Shown here piece after piece: positions 40,231 through 48,982 of a stretch of DNA of 64,000 nt. The stretch is from NCBI RefSeq assembly GCF_900113225.1, contig NZ_FOZE01000001.1, forward strand, positions 2,480,001 to 2,544,000, in the 5' to 3' direction. Under the pieces are notes generated by a model. It saw only the letters and a program-made list of their open reading frames with translations. It had not been told where the DNA came from and did not search any database. Position numbers and translations under genes: made by a program. Source of the stretch: Mitsuaria sp. PDC51 (GTDB lineage: Bacteria; Pseudomonadota; Gammaproteobacteria; Burkholderiales; Burkholderiaceae_C). Position 1 is the first letter of the stretch; each line of letters begins with the position of its first letter.

Positions 40231-41220
40231 ATGAATCCCTCCGCGTTCAGGTCCTGCCTCGCCGCCGCGCTGGTCACCGCCCTCGCGATCACCGCCGCGC
40301 CGGCACGCGCCGCCAACCCGCTCTTCCCCCAGCTCTACACCGCCGATCCCGCGGTGCTGGTCGACCAGGGCCGCGTCTACCTCTACGTCGGCCATGACGA
40401 AGCCAAGCCCGATGGCAAGGACTTCGTGATGAACGAGTGGCGGGTCTATTCCAGCTGCGACCTGGTGCGCTGGACCGACCACGGCTCGCCGATGAAGGCG
40501 CTGGACTTCAAGTGGGCCAAGGGCCGCGCCTGGGCCTCGGACATCACCCGCCGGGTCGTCGACGGCAAGCCGACCTACTTCTTCTACACGACCGTCGAGC
40601 ATGCGACGGTCCCCGGCTTCGCCATCGGCGTCGCGAGTTCGGACAGCCCCACCGGCCCGTTCAAGGACGCGCGCGGCTCCGCCCTGGTCACCAACGACAT
40701 GACCACCCAGACCGACATCGCCTGGGACGACATCGACCCGGCTGTGTTTGTCGACGACGACGGCCAGGCCTACCTCTACTTCGGCAACACGGTGCTGAAG
40801 GTCGCGAAGCTGGCGCCGTCGATGACGGCGTTGGCCGGCCCCATCGACGTCGTGCCGGTCAAGGACTTCACCGAGGCGTCCTACCTGCACAAGCACGGCG
40901 CGACCTACTACCTGTCCTACTCGCAGCATTTTCCCGAGGAGACGGCCTACATGACCGGCCCGTCCGCCACCGGCCCGTGGACGCCGCGCGGCGTGATCAT
41001 GGCGAAGAACGCGGGGACGCCGACGATCCATCAGGCGATCTTCGAGTTCAACGGCAAGAGCTACATCGCCTACCACAACGCCAAGCTGCCCGGTGGTGGC
41101 GAGTTCCGCCGCTCCGTCGCCATCGAGGAACTGCACTACAACCCGGACGGCACGATCCGCTTCATCCCGCAGACCGATGCCGGCCCCGCCGCGAATCCCT
41201 CGCCGGGTTGCCGGGGCTGA
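40231..41220 (+). CDS. GH43 arabinofuranosidase/xylosidase-like enzyme, periplasmic
   Basis: 329 residues with a signal peptide (cleavage near A-R-A-A, residue 28). Catalytic triad positions: Asp39 (T-A-D-P-A), Asp169 (D-I-D-P-A) and Glu215 (F-T-E-A-S-Y). The E-A-S-Y-L-H-K-H-G segment and short single-domain build fit the arabinofuranosidase/beta-xylosidase branches of GH43. It likely releases L-arabinofuranose in the periplasm directly beside the YtfQ importer, whose operon it ends. It is the only GH43 of the five here with an ordinary cleavable signal peptide. Confidence 0.85.
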   Translation: MNPSAFRSCLAAALVTALAITAAPARAANPLFPQLYTADPAVLVDQGRVYLYVGHDEAKPDGKDFVMNEWRVYSSCDLVRWTDHGSPMKALDFKWAKGRAWASDITRRVVDGKPTYFFYTTVEHATVPGFAIGVASSDSPTGPFKDARGSALVTNDMTTQTDIAWDDIDPAVFVDDDGQAYLYFGNTVLKVAKLAPSMTALAGPIDVVPVKDFTEASYLHKHGATYYLSYSQHFPEETAYMTGPSATGPWTPRGVIMAKNAGTPTIHQAIFEFNGKSYIAYHNAKLPGGGEFRRSVAIEELHYNPDGTIRFIPQTDAGPAANPSPGCRG

Positions 41221-41241
41221 GCCTCTCGGCCCCTCAGCCTC

Positions 41242-42192
41242 TCAGCGCGCGTAGAGCTCCCTGGCGACGCCGCGCACCTCCTGCAGCAGCGTCCGCGCCC
41301 CGGGCGACAGCAGGTGCCCCTCGCGCGTGATGATGCCGAACGCGTCCATGCTGCAGGGCAGCTCGATCGGCAGGATCGCCAGCGCCTTCAGCGAGGCGTA
41401 GTAGCGGGCCACCTCGATGGGCATCACATGCAGCGCGTCCGTCTGCTGCAGCAGCGCCGTGATCACCAGCAGCGCCGTCGTGTCGACGGCATCGGCCGGC
41501 GGCTCGATCGCGGCGCGGCGGAACATCTGCTCCCAGCGATGCCGCAGCACGCTGCCGGGCGGCGGCAGGATCCAGGCCTGGGTGGCCAGGTCGGCCAGCG
41601 ACAGGTCGTCGCGCAGCAGCAGCGGATGCCCGATCCGGGCGACGGCGCAGGCCGGCTCGCCGCTGAGTTCCTCGTACTGCAGGCCCGAGACGCTGTCCTC
41701 CTCGAGGATGCGGCCGATCATGAAGTCGAGCACGCCGCGCTGCAGCTGGTCCAGCAGCACCTTGCTGGTCTCCATCTGCACGCCGATGCGCAGCAGCGGC
41801 GCCTGCGCCTTGACCCGCGCGATCGCGCGCGGCAGCAGCGACATGCCCGGCGTCATGATCACGCCGACCTCGACCTGCCCGGTCAGGCCCTTCTTGAGCG
41901 CGACGATGTCGTCGTGCGCCGCCGCCAGGCTGGTCAGCGCCATGCGCGCATGCCGGATCATGGTCTCGCCGAACAGCGTCGGCTCCATGCCGCGCGGCAG
42001 GCGCTCGAAGAGCTTGACCTCCAGCATGTCCTCCAGGTCCTTGAGCTGCTTGGACGCGGCGGGCTGGGTCATGCACAGCGCCTCCGAGGCGCGGTGGATG
42101 TTGCGGTGGTCGTCCAGCGCGATGAGCAGCAGCAGCTGCCGCGTCTTCAGCCGCGCGCGGAGGAACCAGTTGGGATTGGGAGCGTCGTCCAT
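41242..42192 (-). CDS. LysR-type regulator of the sugar locus
   Basis: 316 residues: N-terminal winged helix (H-R-A-S-E-A-L-C-M-T-Q-P-A-A-S-K-Q-L in the recognition helices) and a periplasmic-binding-type effector domain. It resembles the GbpR/GguR group that sits beside sugar ABC cassettes and answers to sugars or sugar acids. It is the last gene of the long leftward operon and faces the end of the furanose-importer operon, 21 bases away. The three conserved promoters contain a T-N11-A dyad upstream of a second element near -35, a layout typical for LysR activators, so it is the best candidate for controlling them. This link is inferred. Confidence 0.85.
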   Translation of the reverse strand: MDDAPNPNWFLRARLKTRQLLLLIALDDHRNIHRASEALCMTQPAASKQLKDLEDMLEVKLFERLPRGMEPTLFGETMIRHARMALTSLAAAHDDIVALKKGLTGQVEVGVIMTPGMSLLPRAIARVKAQAPLLRIGVQMETSKVLLDQLQRGVLDFMIGRILEEDSVSGLQYEELSGEPACAVARIGHPLLLRDDLSLADLATQAWILPPPGSVLRHRWEQMFRRAAIEPPADAVDTTALLVITALLQQTDALHVMPIEVARYYASLKALAILPIELPCSMDAFGIITREGHLLSPGARTLLQEVRGVARELYAR

Positions 42193-42206
42193 CGCGTCGG
42201 GGTCGG

Positions 42207-42968
42207 TCAGGCCAGGTCCACGATGCCCTTGGCGGAGAGCACGTTGCTCAGGTCGTCGCCGGTTTCCTGCAGCTGCACCAGCGTGGCCTGGCGCGCGCCC
42301 AGCGGGTCGCGATTGCGGATCGCCGTCAGGATGGCCTGGTGGCGCGGCAGCGAGAGCTCGTGGGTGTTGGGCAGCTGGCTGCTCAGCAGGATGGATTCAC
42401 GCAGCGCCAGCGACAGCATGTTGCCGATGTAGGCCATCAGGTCGTTGTTGGTGGCCTCGGCGATGTGGCGGTGGAAGGCCAGGTCGGGCTCGAGCAGTTC
42501 CTCGGTGTCGGTGGCCGCGGCCATGCCGTCGAAGGCTTCCTCGATGCGATGGAGCTGGTCCGGCGTCGCGGCCTTGGCGGCCAGCGCGGCGGCGGCCGGC
42601 TCGAACACCCGCCTCACCTCCATCAGCGTGTTCAGGAACTCCGTCTGCGGCTTGGACTGGATCAGCCAGTACAGCACGTCCGGGTCGAGCAGATGCCACT
42701 CGTTGCGCGGGCGCACGATCGCGCCGGCGCGCTGGCGCGATACCACCAGGCCCTTGGCCACCAGCACCCGGATGGCCTCGCGCAGCACCGGCCGGCTGAT
42801 TTCGTAACGGTCCAGCAGCTGCTGCTCAGGCGGCAGGCGGTCGCCGGGGCCGAGCTCGCCCGAGACGATCGCCAGGCCCAGCTCGCTGACGATGCGGCCG
42901 TGCTGGCTCTTGCCCTCGGCGCGGCGGGCGCGGGGGCTGTAGGTCGAATGGTCGGCGCGGGTCTTCAT
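42207..42968 (-). CDS. FadR-subfamily GntR regulator
   Basis: 253 residues: GntR winged helix (G-D-R-L-P-P-E-Q-Q-L ... S-R-P-V-L-R-E-A-I-R-V-L) at about 30-95, then an all-helical FCD domain with metal-site residues D-L-A-F-H-R-H-I-A and R-H-Q-A-I. Sugar-acid lactones or keto-sugar acids are common effectors in this subfamily. It stands 14 bases ahead of the LysR gene. The palindrome between the divergent catabolic operons (53705-53717) has the GT-ATT-AC core expected for FadR-type proteins, so it probably represses its own operon and the divergent SDR operon. The ATG at 42968 is used; a 16-codon extension is open upstream. Confidence 0.88.
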   Translation of the reverse strand: MKTRADHSTYSPRARRAEGKSQHGRIVSELGLAIVSGELGPGDRLPPEQQLLDRYEISRPVLREAIRVLVAKGLVVSRQRAGAIVRPRNEWHLLDPDVLYWLIQSKPQTEFLNTLMEVRRVFEPAAAALAAKAATPDQLHRIEEAFDGMAAATDTEELLEPDLAFHRHIAEATNNDLMAYIGNMLSLALRESILLSSQLPNTHELSLPRHQAILTAIRNRDPLGARQATLVQLQETGDDLSNVLSAKGIVDLA

Positions 42969-43100
42969 ATCGGGCGGCAGGCTATCACGGGCGGCCGGCC
43001 GGGAGACTCGCGACAAATCCTCCCTTGGCGGGCGGCGCGAGGCGTTGCAGGCAGCCGACCTGGCGCAGCGCCGGCCGCCGCCTCGCGCGTCGACCCGTCG

Positions 43101-44054
43101 TCATGCGTCCACCGCCTGCACCGGCCCGTCGGGCTGCGGTTGGCCGAAGTCCGGCAACCCGTCCGCGCGCCAGCCGAAGGGCTGCACGCGCGCATGGCGG
43201 TTGGGATCGTGCAAGGGGTCGCCGACGATGTCGCGATAGCCGCGCGCGTGGTAGACCAGCAGGTCGGTGCGGCCGTCCAGCGTGGTCGTGAAGCTGTTGT
43301 GGCCCGGACCGTACTGGCCGTTGGCGCTGGCGAAGACCGGCGTCGGCGACTTGTGCCAGACCGACGGATCGAGCAGATCCGCCTGGGCATCGGCCCACAC
43401 CAGCCCCATGCAATAGTTCGCGTCGGTCGCCGCGGCCGAGTAGGCGACCAGCACGCGGCCGAAACGCTGCAGCACCGCCGGCCCCTCGTTGACGGCGAAG
43501 CCCACGCGCTCCCACGGCAACACGGCCTCGCTGATCAGGGTCGGCGCGCTCTTGAGCGTCCAGGCATTGGCCAGCGTGGCCAGGTAGAGATTGGTCTTGC
43601 CCTGCCGCGCGCGATCCGCTTCCGCCCAGCACAGGTACTGCTCGCCGCCATGGCGGAAGGTCGTCGCATCCAGCGCGAAGTCGTCCAGCGGCGTGTGGAT
43701 CTGGCCGCGTTCGATCCATTCGCCCTGCGTGGGATCGGCATGTGCGTTCTCCAGCACATGCATGCGAATCTTCCAGATGTCGTCGCGCTCGCCGCCGGCG
43801 AAGTAGATCAGCCAGCGGCCGTCGACGCGATGGAGCTCGGGCGCCCAGATGTGCCAGCTCGCCGGCCCCTGCGCATGGCGGGTCCAGACGATCCGCGGCG
43901 CTGCTGCGGGCAGATCCTCGATGCGTGCGGCACTGCGCAGCTCGATTGCGTCGAAGCCCGGCACCGAGGCGGTGAACCAGTAGCGCCCGTCGTGCAGCGA
44001 CAGGTGGGGATCGGCGCGTTGGGGAATCAGCGGATGGGACCAGTTCAGCGACAT
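43101..44054 (-). CDS. GH43 exo-alpha-L-arabinofuranosidase, cytoplasmic (second copy)
   Basis: 317 residues, no signal peptide. Triad: Asp15 (Q-R-A-D-P-H), Asp129 (A-L-D-A-T-T-F) and Glu190 (V-N-E-G-P). It belongs to the same branch as the enzyme at 17203-18171, sharing the F-T-A-S-V-P, L-D-A-T-T-F and G-P-G-H-N-S-F blocks, but with many differences between them; the pair is therefore an old duplication or two acquisitions, not a recent copy. It follows the cytoplasmic GH51 gene in the operon and should act on imported oligosaccharides. Confidence 0.87.
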   Translation of the reverse strand: MSLNWSHPLIPQRADPHLSLHDGRYWFTASVPGFDAIELRSAARIEDLPAAAPRIVWTRHAQGPASWHIWAPELHRVDGRWLIYFAGGERDDIWKIRMHVLENAHADPTQGEWIERGQIHTPLDDFALDATTFRHGGEQYLCWAEADRARQGKTNLYLATLANAWTLKSAPTLISEAVLPWERVGFAVNEGPAVLQRFGRVLVAYSAAATDANYCMGLVWADAQADLLDPSVWHKSPTPVFASANGQYGPGHNSFTTTLDGRTDLLVYHARGYRDIVGDPLHDPNRHARVQPFGWRADGLPDFGQPQPDGPVQAVDA

Positions 44055-44105
44055 GGGAGCGACAGGAGGAAGGAGGAGGATCGACGAAGGCCAGGCAGCC
44101 GGTGA

Positions 44106-45725
44106 TCAGCGGGGACGAAGGACGATCACGTTCCAGGACGCGGGCCGGAGGGTCGCGCGCAGCGTGTCGCCATCGACGCAAATGCCGCCCAGCGCGCGCG
44201 GCTGGAAGCGGTCCGGCAGGTCGACGGTGTTGGTGGCGTGGAGGTCCAGGTCGTGGAGCTCCCAGGCTTCGCCGAGCGCCAGGCCGGCGTCGCCGCCCAG
44301 GCCCTGCAGCGCGACCGCGAGGTCCATGGGCGCGGCCAAGTGACGGTTCAGCGCGAAGACCGCGAGCGTGCCGTCGTCCTCATTCCAGACGACGCTGGCC
44401 ACCAGGTAGGGCAGCTCGCCTTCCTTGACATGAGGATAGGTCGGCGACGCGATCGACGGCCGCAGCACGGTGCCGCGCCCGAAGCGCGAGGCCAGCGCGA
44501 AGGGCCAGAAGATGGTCTGCCGCCAGGCCGGGCCGCCCGGCTCGGTCATGATGGGCGCGATCACGTTGACCAGCTGTGCCAGGCAGGCCACCTTCACCCG
44601 GTCCGCGTGGTTCATCAGCATGCACAGCATGCCGCCGACCAGCAGCGCATCCTCGACGGTGTAGACCTCCTCGAGCAAGCGCGGCGCCTCGGGCCAGCCG
44701 TCCTGCTTCAGGTGATGGCCGTGCCGCGCGCGGTACCAGACGTTCCACTCGTCGAAGCTGAGCATCAGCCGCTTCTTCGAGCGCCGCCGCGCGGCGACCG
44801 CATCGGCGATCGCGACGGTCGCCTCGATGTAGCGCGCGTTGGTCTCGATCTGGGCGAAGAAGCTCTCGGTGCTGGTGTCCGCACCGGGCGGCAGCACGCC
44901 GTCCGGCGCGAAGGGCTTCACGAAGTAGCTGTGCAGCGAGACGAAGTCGACCTCGTCATGGCAATGCGACAGCACGCGGTCCTCCCACTCGCCATAGGTC
45001 GCCATGTCGAAGGCCGACGAGCCGCAGGCCGCCAGCTCGATGCCGGGCTGCAGCATGCGCATCAGTTTGGCGGTCTCCTGCGCGAGGCGGCCGTACTCGT
45101 CCGGCGTCTTGCGGCCGATCTGCCAGGGGCCGTCCATCTCGTTGCCCAGGCACCAGAGCGGGATCCGATGCGGCGGCTCGACGCCGTGCGCGCGGCGCCG
45201 GTCCGACAGCTCCGTCCCGCCGGGATGGCAGCAGTACTCGAGGTAGCGGCGCGCATCGTCCATGCCGCGCGTGCCGAGGTTGACGCCGAACATCGGGCTC
45301 AGGCCAAGCTCCTCGCACCACGCCATGAACTCGTTGGTGCCGACCTGGTTGGTCTCGGTCGAGTACCACGCCAGGTCCAGCCGGCGCGGCCGCTGGTCCC
45401 GCGGCCCGACGCCGTCCTCCCAGTCGTAGCCCGACATGAAGTTGCCGCCCGGATAACGGACCAGCGTGACGCCGAGCTCCTTCACCAGCGCCTTCACGTC
45501 GCCGCGGAAGCCCTGTTCATCGGCGGTTGGATGACCCGGCTCGAAGATCCCGGTGTAGACGCAGCGGCCCAGGTGCTCGACGAAGGCGCCGAAGAGGCGA
45601 CGATCGAGCGCGCCGATGGCGAAGTCGCGATGCACCGTCAGCGTGGCCGGGAAGCCCTCGCCCACGGCGCCGGGCGATGCGATGCCGGCGCGGGCGCCGG
45701 CAGCAGCGGCATTCGGGAACGTCAT
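44106..45725 (-). CDS. GH51 alpha-L-arabinofuranosidase, cytoplasmic
   Basis: 539 residues without a recognisable signal peptide; the first 25 residues are Ala/Gly-rich. Acid/base Glu196 is in L-G-N-E-M-D-G-P-W and the nucleophile Glu326 in S-F-D-E-W-N-V-W. The N-E-M-D-G-P-W-Q and H-G-H-H-L-K segments are those of intracellular AbfA-type enzymes. It cleaves terminal alpha-L-arabinofuranose from short oligosaccharides brought in by the adjacent MalEFGK-type importer. The ATG lies 1 base beyond the binding-protein stop codon. Confidence 0.92.
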   Translation of the reverse strand: MTFPNAAAAGARAGIASPGAVGEGFPATLTVHRDFAIGALDRRLFGAFVEHLGRCVYTGIFEPGHPTADEQGFRGDVKALVKELGVTLVRYPGGNFMSGYDWEDGVGPRDQRPRRLDLAWYSTETNQVGTNEFMAWCEELGLSPMFGVNLGTRGMDDARRYLEYCCHPGGTELSDRRRAHGVEPPHRIPLWCLGNEMDGPWQIGRKTPDEYGRLAQETAKLMRMLQPGIELAACGSSAFDMATYGEWEDRVLSHCHDEVDFVSLHSYFVKPFAPDGVLPPGADTSTESFFAQIETNARYIEATVAIADAVAARRRSKKRLMLSFDEWNVWYRARHGHHLKQDGWPEAPRLLEEVYTVEDALLVGGMLCMLMNHADRVKVACLAQLVNVIAPIMTEPGGPAWRQTIFWPFALASRFGRGTVLRPSIASPTYPHVKEGELPYLVASVVWNEDDGTLAVFALNRHLAAPMDLAVALQGLGGDAGLALGEAWELHDLDLHATNTVDLPDRFQPRALGGICVDGDTLRATLRPASWNVIVLRPR

Positions 45726-45726
45726 C

Positions 45727-47127
45727 TCAGCGCCTCACCTTCTTCAAGGCCTTGTTGACCTGCTTCTCGACGTCGTCCTGCACCTCGGCGATGGGCTTGC
45801 CGGACACCAGCAGGTTGCTCACGTCCTCGCCGATCAGCAGCTCGACCGCCCGCTGCGTCGGCACGCTGCTGGGCATGGACGCGCCGGTGCGGGTGATCTC
45901 GGCCAGGTTCTCGCGGAACGGCAGCGCGCGGAAGGCCGCGCTCTGCGCCACCGAGCGCCGTACCGGCAGATGGCCGGTGCGCGCCCATTCGGCGCTGCGC
46001 TGCCAGATGAACTGCAGCAGCTTCAGCGCCGCCGCATGCTGCTCCGGCGTGGCGGCGCCACCCTTGAACAGCGCCCAGCTGTGACCGTCGGCGAAGACCG
46101 CCGGCCGCTGGTACAGCTGCGGGAACGGCACGACGGTGTAGCCGCCCTTGAGCGGCGACTCGGGCTTGCGGGCCTCGCGCAGGAACTGGTCGATCGTCCA
46201 GGTGCCGACCACGACGACACCGGCCTCGCCGTTGAGGAAGGCCTGGTTGGCCGCGCCGTAGTCGAGGTTGGGCTTCACATGCCCCTCGGCATAGAGCCGC
46301 TGCATCAGCGACAGCGCATTGACCACCTGCGGCTGGTGCATGTCGATACGGCGGCCATCGTCGCTGAACAGCTTCGTGTCCTGCTGCGCGATCAGCGTCT
46401 GGAAGGTGCGGTTGGTCGCCGCCGTCTCCTTCACGATCGCCCAGGCAAACAGCGGCTTGCCGGTCCGCTGCTTGAATTGGCGCGCCATCGCGAGCAACTC
46501 GTCCGGAGAATGCGGCAGGCGCGGCTTGCCATCCGCGCCCATCAGGCCGGCCTGGCCCATCAGCGTGGTGTTGATGTGCCACAGCCAGGCCCAGGTGTCG
46601 AAGGGGAGCGCGTAGATCTGGCCGTTCAGCGTCACGCCGCGGCGGGCATGGTCGGTGAAGTCGTTCACGTCGATGCCCAGCGCCGGCAGCGACGCATCCA
46701 GCGGCTCGATCAGGCGGCGGCGAACGTAGTCGCCGAGCGCCGATTCGTGCATCACCGCCACCGTCGGGATGTCCTTGGCCACCAGCCGCGCGGTCAGCTG
46801 GTCGTAGTACGGCGCCCACTCGGCCGTCTGCGTCTTCACGCGGATGCCGTCGGTGTTGGTGGCGTTGAACTCGTTGACCATCGCAGTCACGATGCCGCAT
46901 TCGCCGACGCCCTGGCTCGCGTCGTTCACCGCGCCGAACTTGGCGTCGCAGCTGCCGAAGAAACGCATCAGCGTGATCTCGGTCTTGGGCGCGGGCTCGG
47001 CGTGGTTGTCGCCGCAGCTGGTCAGGAACGTGGTCGACATCAAGGCCGCGATGGTGGCCATGGCGAAGGCGGCCGCCCTTCTCGCGAAGGACTTCGCAAC
47101 GCCTGGCGCGGGCTCTCCACGGGGCAT
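45727..47127 (-). CDS. Oligosaccharide-binding lipoprotein of an ABC importer
   Basis: 466 residues. A long hydrophobic leader ends in a lipobox F-L-T-S-C-G, so the mature protein is lipid-anchored, unusual for a Gram-negative MalE-type protein but known in this group. The body is a family 1 (MalE-like) solute-binding fold: T-L-M-R-F-F-G-S, W-A-P-Y-Y-D-Q-L-T-A, G-V-V-V-V-G-T-W-T. It should capture arabino-oligosaccharides. The ATG at 47127 has a strong AGGAGGG ribosome site; the longer open frame reaching 47454 overlaps the permease gene and is rejected. Confidence 0.88.
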   Translation of the reverse strand: MPRGEPAPGVAKSFARRAAAFAMATIAALMSTTFLTSCGDNHAEPAPKTEITLMRFFGSCDAKFGAVNDASQGVGECGIVTAMVNEFNATNTDGIRVKTQTAEWAPYYDQLTARLVAKDIPTVAVMHESALGDYVRRRLIEPLDASLPALGIDVNDFTDHARRGVTLNGQIYALPFDTWAWLWHINTTLMGQAGLMGADGKPRLPHSPDELLAMARQFKQRTGKPLFAWAIVKETAATNRTFQTLIAQQDTKLFSDDGRRIDMHQPQVVNALSLMQRLYAEGHVKPNLDYGAANQAFLNGEAGVVVVGTWTIDQFLREARKPESPLKGGYTVVPFPQLYQRPAVFADGHSWALFKGGAATPEQHAAALKLLQFIWQRSAEWARTGHLPVRRSVAQSAAFRALPFRENLAEITRTGASMPSSVPTQRAVELLIGEDVSNLLVSGKPIAEVQDDVEKQVNKALKKVRR

Positions 47128-47234
47128 GGGGGATCCCTCCTGGACCCCCAAGCCCCATTCCGGCCCCAGCAGCGCTCGTTGACGGCGGGCCTGAGCATGC
47201 GCGGCGTGCGCGGCGTGCGCGGTGGGCTGCGCGG

Positions 47235-48071
47235 TCATGAGCGGCCCGTCCCGGCGACGGCGGTCACCAGATGCTTCTGGAAGAAGAGATAAATCATCAG
47301 CACCGGGGCGCCGGCGAAGACCGCCTGCGCCATCAGGAAGCCCAATCCCTCCGACTGGGCGAAGTTGGTCTGCGTGGAGGCCAGGCCCCGCGTCAAGGTG
47401 TACATCTCCGGCTTGGTCGCGATGACCAACGGCCAGAGGTAATCGTTCCAGCACGCCAGGAAGGTGAAGATGCCCAGCGTCGCCTGCGCCGGCAGCGTCA
47501 GCGGCAGCACCACCTTGAAGAAGGTCTTGAAGCGCGAGGCGTTGTCCAGCATCGCCGCCTCCTCCAGGTCGATCGGGACGGCCTTGAAGTACTGCGTCAT
47601 CAGGAAGACCCCGAACGGCGCGGCCAGTCCCGGCAGCGCCAGCCCGGCGTAGGTGTTCTGCAGGCCCCAGTCGGAGAACAGCCGGTGCAGCGGGATGAAG
47701 ACGCTCTGCGAGGGCACGGCCAGGCCGAAGAGCACCAGCGGGAACAGCCAGCGCCGGCCCGGGAACTCGCAGCGCGCGAAGCCGTAACCCGCCAGCGAGG
47801 ACAGCACCAGCACGCCCAGCGTCTGCAGCGCCGCCACCAGCGCGCTGTTGCCCAGCCAGCGGAACACCGCCGAGGTCTGCAGGATGTCAGCGTAGTTGGC
47901 CAGGGTGTAGGGCGGCGCCAGGAAGACGTCGGTGCGGACCATCAGCAACTCGTTGGGCTTGAACGAGAGCGCCAGCACCCACAGCAGCGGCAGCATCCAC
48001 AACGCGGCCAGCAGCACCAGCGCGGCCATCACCGCGCGGTCGAACCAGCCCTTGCGCAACATCGGGGTCAT
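47235..48071 (-). CDS. MalG-type sugar ABC transporter permease
   Basis: 278 residues, six membrane helices. The EAA loop that docks with the ATPase is seen as E-E-A-A-M-L-D-N-A-S-R-F-K-T-F. With the MalF-type partner it forms the inner-membrane channel for oligosaccharides. Its ATG overlaps the partner's stop codon by four bases. A 107-base gap with the binding-protein ribosome site follows. Confidence 0.9.
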   Translation of the reverse strand: MTPMLRKGWFDRAVMAALVLLAALWMLPLLWVLALSFKPNELLMVRTDVFLAPPYTLANYADILQTSAVFRWLGNSALVAALQTLGVLVLSSLAGYGFARCEFPGRRWLFPLVLFGLAVPSQSVFIPLHRLFSDWGLQNTYAGLALPGLAAPFGVFLMTQYFKAVPIDLEEAAMLDNASRFKTFFKVVLPLTLPAQATLGIFTFLACWNDYLWPLVIATKPEMYTLTRGLASTQTNFAQSEGLGFLMAQAVFAGAPVLMIYLFFQKHLVTAVAGTGRS

Positions 48072-48982
48072 CGACGCGCTCCTTGCGCGGCTTCGCGCCG
48101 CTCCAGCCACATCTGCACGCTGACGCCGACCAGCATCACCGCCAGCAGGACCTGCGAGGCGGCCGTGGCGTAGCCCAGCGAGAGCTGCATGAAGGCCTGC
48201 TCGTAGATGAACTGCACGATCGGCCGGGTGGTGTTGTTGGGACCGCCGTTGGTCATGAGCATGATCTGCGGGAAGACCTGGAACTGGCGGATCACCTCGA
48301 TGACGGCCACCAGCGCGACCGTGCGCTTGAGCGCCGGCAAGGTGACATGCGTCAAGGTGCGCCAGCGGCTGGCGTTGTCCAGCGCGGCGGCCTCGTAGAC
48401 GTCGGACGGGATCTGCTGCAGCGCCGAGAGGAACAGCATCATCGGCAGGCCGATGATCCACCACACCGTCACCAGCGCGAGCGTGGGCAGGGCCAGCAGG
48501 TCGCTGGTGAGCCAGGGCAGTTGCGGCAGGCCGAGCGCGGCGCTGCCCTGCGCGATCAGGCCGCGCTCGGGCATCAGGGCGAGTTGCCACACCAGCGTGA
48601 TCAGCGTGACGGAGAAGACGCTGGCGCAGAAGAAGACGGCGCGCAGGAAGGCGGCCAGCTTGCCCGGTCGGTTCAGCGCCAGCGCGAGCATCAGCGACAG
48701 GCCGACGAAGACCGGCACGCTCAGCAGCACGAAGCGGATCGTGTTCCAGACAACCTGGTGGAAGACGTCGTCGGCGAGCAGCTCGCGGTAGTTCTGCCAG
48801 CCGATGAAGAAGCTGTCGTTGGACAGCAGGTCGTGGTCGTGGAAGCTGATGAACCAGCCTTTGGCCAGCGGCCAGAGCAACAGCAGCGCGTAGACCGCGA
48901 CGAAGGGCAGCACGAACAGCGCATTCGCCGGGCGCGAGGCGCGCAAGCCGACGGAGGACCGCGCAGGGACCTCTGGACTCAT
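48068..48982 (-). CDS. MalF-type sugar ABC transporter permease
   Basis: 304 residues, six to seven membrane helices. EAA loop: Y-E-A-A-A-L-D-N-A-S-R-W-R-T-L. The segment T-N-G-G-P-N-N-T-T is the usual periplasmic loop of this permease family. Its ATG overlaps the ATPase stop codon by four bases. Substrate is inferred from the flanking GH51 and GH43 genes as arabino-oligosaccharides. Confidence 0.9.
   Translation of the reverse strand: MSPEVPARSSVGLRASRPANALFVLPFVAVYALLLLWPLAKGWFISFHDHDLLSNDSFFIGWQNYRELLADDVFHQVVWNTIRFVLLSVPVFVGLSLMLALALNRPGKLAAFLRAVFFCASVFSVTLITLVWQLALMPERGLIAQGSAALGLPQLPWLTSDLLALPTLALVTVWWIIGLPMMLFLSALQQIPSDVYEAAALDNASRWRTLTHVTLPALKRTVALVAVIEVIRQFQVFPQIMLMTNGGPNNTTRPIVQFIYEQAFMQLSLGYATAASQVLLAVMLVGVSVQMWLERREAAQGARR

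Noticed and set aside
47128-47454. Upstream extension of the oligosaccharide-binding protein
   Set aside because: It overlaps the MalG-type permease gene in another frame; a strong ribosome site and the lipoprotein leader fix the start at 47127.
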